Part shown: positions 61,486 to 64,000 of the stretch, in pieces
Layout of the letters: each line of letters starts with the position of its first letter
Numbering within the stretch: the first letter of the stretch is position 1
NCBI GenBank assembly: GCA_026545765.1
Contig: CM048844.1
Coordinates: 23,010,237-23,074,236 of the forward strand
Reading direction: 5' to 3'
From: Plantago major
Taxonomy: Eukaryota > Streptophyta > Magnoliopsida > Lamiales > Plantaginaceae
Length of the DNA stretch: 64,000 nucleotides
Made by a program: the position numbers and the translations under genes
The notes under the pieces: model-generated
What the model was told of the DNA's origin: nothing
Database searches by the model: none
What the model saw: the letters and a program-made list of their open reading frames with translations, nothing else

Positions 61486-62883
61486 TCACTCAGTAGCTAT
61501 TATCAGTGAGGGGAGGAGGGGGGCATTGGGCAGGGTAGTTGTTGTAGTCAGATGATGATGAGATGGGAGGATGGCCGAGTTGCGGTTTCTCAGAGTTAGG
61601 CCGCACTGAGAGTGTCTGGGGCAAGTGATTAAGTGGTCATTGGTGAGGCCAGCCGCCTGCATAAATGAGTGTATGACGGTTGGACCGACCAGTCGGAAAC
61701 CCCTCTTCACCATGTCCTTGCTTATGGACTCTGATTTCGATGTCTTGACCGGGATCTTGTTTGACCACTTGTATCTAGTCTCTATAGGCTTGTGATTCAC
61801 AAATCCCCATAGGTAATTGTCAAATGATCCGAATACCTTCTTCATCTGTGTGTCAAACATGATAACAAAAACCAATTAAACCTTCTGTTCATGCTGCTGC
61901 TTATGCATAATGAAGGAATGAGCAAATGAGTGGAAGAAATTACCTCAAGGATCCTTTTAGAGTTGTCCACTACTCCACGCACTTGGCTCAACTCTATACC
62001 ACAATCAGTACTGATTGAAACCATCTTCTTTTCAGTAAATTTCGATACAATTTCCGCATCGAATCCTGAAAATGCAGTCCTTAGGTCTTCTCTTTTCCGC
62101 AAGACTGAAGTCCAGTCTGATCCCACTTGTGCACCGGTCAGAACCAGCAATTCGAACAGCAATCTGTGCATTTCATCCCGGAATTAGTACACCAAAAATT
62201 TAGCTAGCAGCCTAGCACTAGTCTTTCACAGTAAAGCAACACATCAAAGATATAAGTACATTGCTAATCAAGAAGAGAAACGTACTTATCGTCATGAACA
62301 GCTACTCCCCATTCTTCGTCGTGGTAAGCCACATAGATTGGATCTGCAAAATTTATGCATACACAAATCAAATTTTGTTCACCGAAGAATACATAGCATT
62401 TACAGGATTACTGAATGTTGTTCAAGAAATCAAACCTGAATTAGGAGTTATAAAACTGCATCTCTTCTCTGTTGATTGAACTGCATTAGAAACATTGGTA
62501 GTATCAACTGGAACGACTTTCGGCTTGGATACACTCTTCTTCCTTCCGTAATGCGCGATCCGCATTTTCCTCTGTTCTTGCAATATGTTCACCTGCTCCC
62601 TTCTGGCAGCAGCAATGGTTCCTGGTGCCTCCACAATCATAGAAGCAGATCTTTGAAATTTCGGCGTGGAAGGCCGTTGTTCCACAGGCTTAGAGTTAGT
62701 AGCTTTGACGACTGGTTTGTCGTGTTTGCTCTTCTTTACAGCAGGAACTAGCGTAGGTGACCTTGGGCTGGTGGCAGGGAAGGAATTGTGTCTCTCTAGT
62801 AGAGGAACACGGTTACGGTTAGGCTGCAGAACACCGCAAGTGCTCTCCTGCTTCTGCAATCTTGGCTTCGACGGCGAATACAT
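61486..62883 (-). CDS. DNA-3-methyladenine glycosylase I (Tag family), four exons
   Basis: Removes 3-methyladenine from alkylated DNA to start base-excision repair; helix-hairpin-helix superfamily. Exons (minus): 62883-62436, 62343-62286, 62163-61944, 61845-61486, all in phase, 361 aa. Residues 1-150 are a basic, Ser/Pro-rich plant extension. The catalytic domain has DPIYVAYHDEEWGVAVHDDK, FELLVLTGAQVGSDWTSVL, SFDNYLWGFVNHKP, KRGFRLVGPTVIHSFMQAAG and NDHLITCPRHSQC, matching bacterial Tag blocks including His of YHDEEWG and the His/Cys near the C-terminus that bind zinc in E. coli Tag. The first exon starts MYSPSKPRLQKQES; a TATA box lies 133-141 nt upstream of the start codon. Confidence 0.93.
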
Positions 62884-64000
62884 GATTGTTTTGGTCTCAG
62901 TTATTGAGTTATGAAGTGAGATATGATCACAGTAAGGCTGAGAAAGGGTAATTGAGAAGAGTTGATGTCTAGTTTTACAGGGTGGATTATATGGGATTGG
63001 ATCATGAGAGGTTTATATTTATAGAAAGGGAATTATGTAGGGACAAAACTAATAAGATAGAAACATCAACAGTGGGATAAATAGTTGTTAAAGGAACATG
63101 GGGGGAAAGTTGGTTGCTTTTCTGCCATTTAGTACTTTGGACACTTGTCAAGAAAATATATTAGTTGTTTTATGCATTTGTGTGCAAATAATTTGCTGCT
63201 GCTACTATGTAACATGCCAGTTCATTTATTGGTTTAATAATTTTCTTGAATTTATGATGATTAATTACTCTATATTCAACTATTTGATGGGGAGAAGATT
63301 CACAATAATGTCATGAAATCGAGAGTTAATAGTTGAAGATTCTGGATACAGAGATTCTTAGTCTAAAAACATGAGATTGTGTCTTGATTTAGGAGATTGT
63401 ACAGTAATTAACTTCCTCAGGAGTGAACTGTGCCTAAGTTAAAGGAGATTTAAGTGCGTAGAATCAACAATAGATAGTCAGATTAGATACTCGATAGTCT
63501 ACTTGAGATTCCTCCACAGATAAGGTACATAGGTAATTTGTAAACCTTGTGACTCACAATGATTAGCGTTACTCTTAAAATGAGATGAAATTGAATTTAA
63601 ACAATTATCCCAATTCACGTGGTTATTTTCAACTACAATGTCTAATATACCTGATTTACACAAGTATTTTCTACTCATGCAACTCAGTTGCATAGTTTGC
63701 ATCAGAATAAAGGTGCCACTGCAAGTTCCATACTCCCCAAAATGAAGCTGGAGTGAGAGTGAAGGCTTAGGATTCAGATTCTGCAGTTGCTTTTGGCCTT
63801 TACAGTTTACAACTCCACCAATTATAGTTCACTTTTCCTCCATTTCAGCCTTAGCTTAACCTCATTATTTTTATTTTTTGTGTGTAAAGATGTATTAAGG
63901 CTTAAACGCCAACGTCAAGACCCAAATCGGGATTGGGAGGAGATTGTTAAAACATTCCATCTCCATTCAAACCAAGCCTAAACTAGCTGAATGAGCATTT
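62884..64000. other. Upstream region of the glycosylase gene and window edge
   Basis: Apart from the TATA box, no gene is clear. At 63889-63981 plus, after a GTAAAG-type context, a short frame LRLKRQRQDPNRDWEEIV ends HLHSNQA; it could be a terminal exon or a shadow and was not called. Confidence 0.4.
63016..63024 (-). promoter_or_regulatory. TATA box for the glycosylase gene
   Basis: CTATAAATA on the minus strand, about 135 nt upstream of the ATG at 62883. Confidence 0.55.

Noticed and set aside
61930-62914. Plus-strand frames over the glycosylase gene
   Set aside because: Antisense to exons that splice in phase into a clear Tag protein.
63787-63981. 64-residue frame at the window edge with RLKRQRQDPNRDWEEIV
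   Set aside because: Could be a real terminal exon but no upstream partner or known family; left uncalled.

Overview
This is nuclear DNA of a flowering plant, most likely a core eudicot. Genes have many short exons bounded by GT/AG in AT-rich introns, and plant-only proteins are present (SPIKE1, a VQ protein, chloroplast coproporphyrinogen oxidase, a chloroplast-type ATP synthase delta homologue). Spacers hold Stowaway-like elements ending in CTCCCTCC, LINE scraps, a SINE and Helitron-like ends. There are no bacterial operons, CRISPR arrays or tRNA/rRNA genes that I can see. I cannot fix the species from sequence alone.

Layout. 1-13,000 is repeat-rich: a decayed plant-mobile-domain gene (1-1650), a long hairpin (2113-2395), a GGTACC-rich minisatellite (about 3000-3835), a candidate Helitron (about 5683-11628) with LINE debris and tandem Helitron-type tails, and a GC-rich block (about 12230-12650). 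13,000-22,000 holds a VQ-motif gene with a predicted 13-nt first exon (13121-14436), a PPR scrap, a small transposon, and a four-exon DUF1771-Smr gene (16459-21015). 22,600-41,700 is one large gene, SPIKE1/DOCK-type Rho GEF, which I resolved into 30 coding exons (23098-41697, about 1837 aa). 41,900-48,000 has unrecognised exon-like pieces and a broken PPR gene on the minus strand, plus a long-TIR transposon carrying an array of palindromes. 49,107-52,444 (minus) is the eight-exon coproporphyrinogen III oxidase gene. 55,400-60,400 (plus) has a retrotransposon RNase H scrap, a small two-exon gene, an intronless but C-terminally short ATP synthase delta homologue, and an intronless conserved plant protein. 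61,486-62,883 (minus) is a four-exon 3-methyladenine DNA glycosylase.

The genes are independent housekeeping or signalling loci, not a cluster. Two encode predicted plastid proteins (heme/chlorophyll synthesis and ATP synthase), one an actin/cell-shape GEF, one a base-excision repair enzyme. No pathway links them. I found no convincing new multi-gene system. The best leads are the Helitron with tandem 3' tails, the palindrome-array transposon, the truncated delta subunit, and unidentified exon-like sequence at 41.9-43.7 kb.
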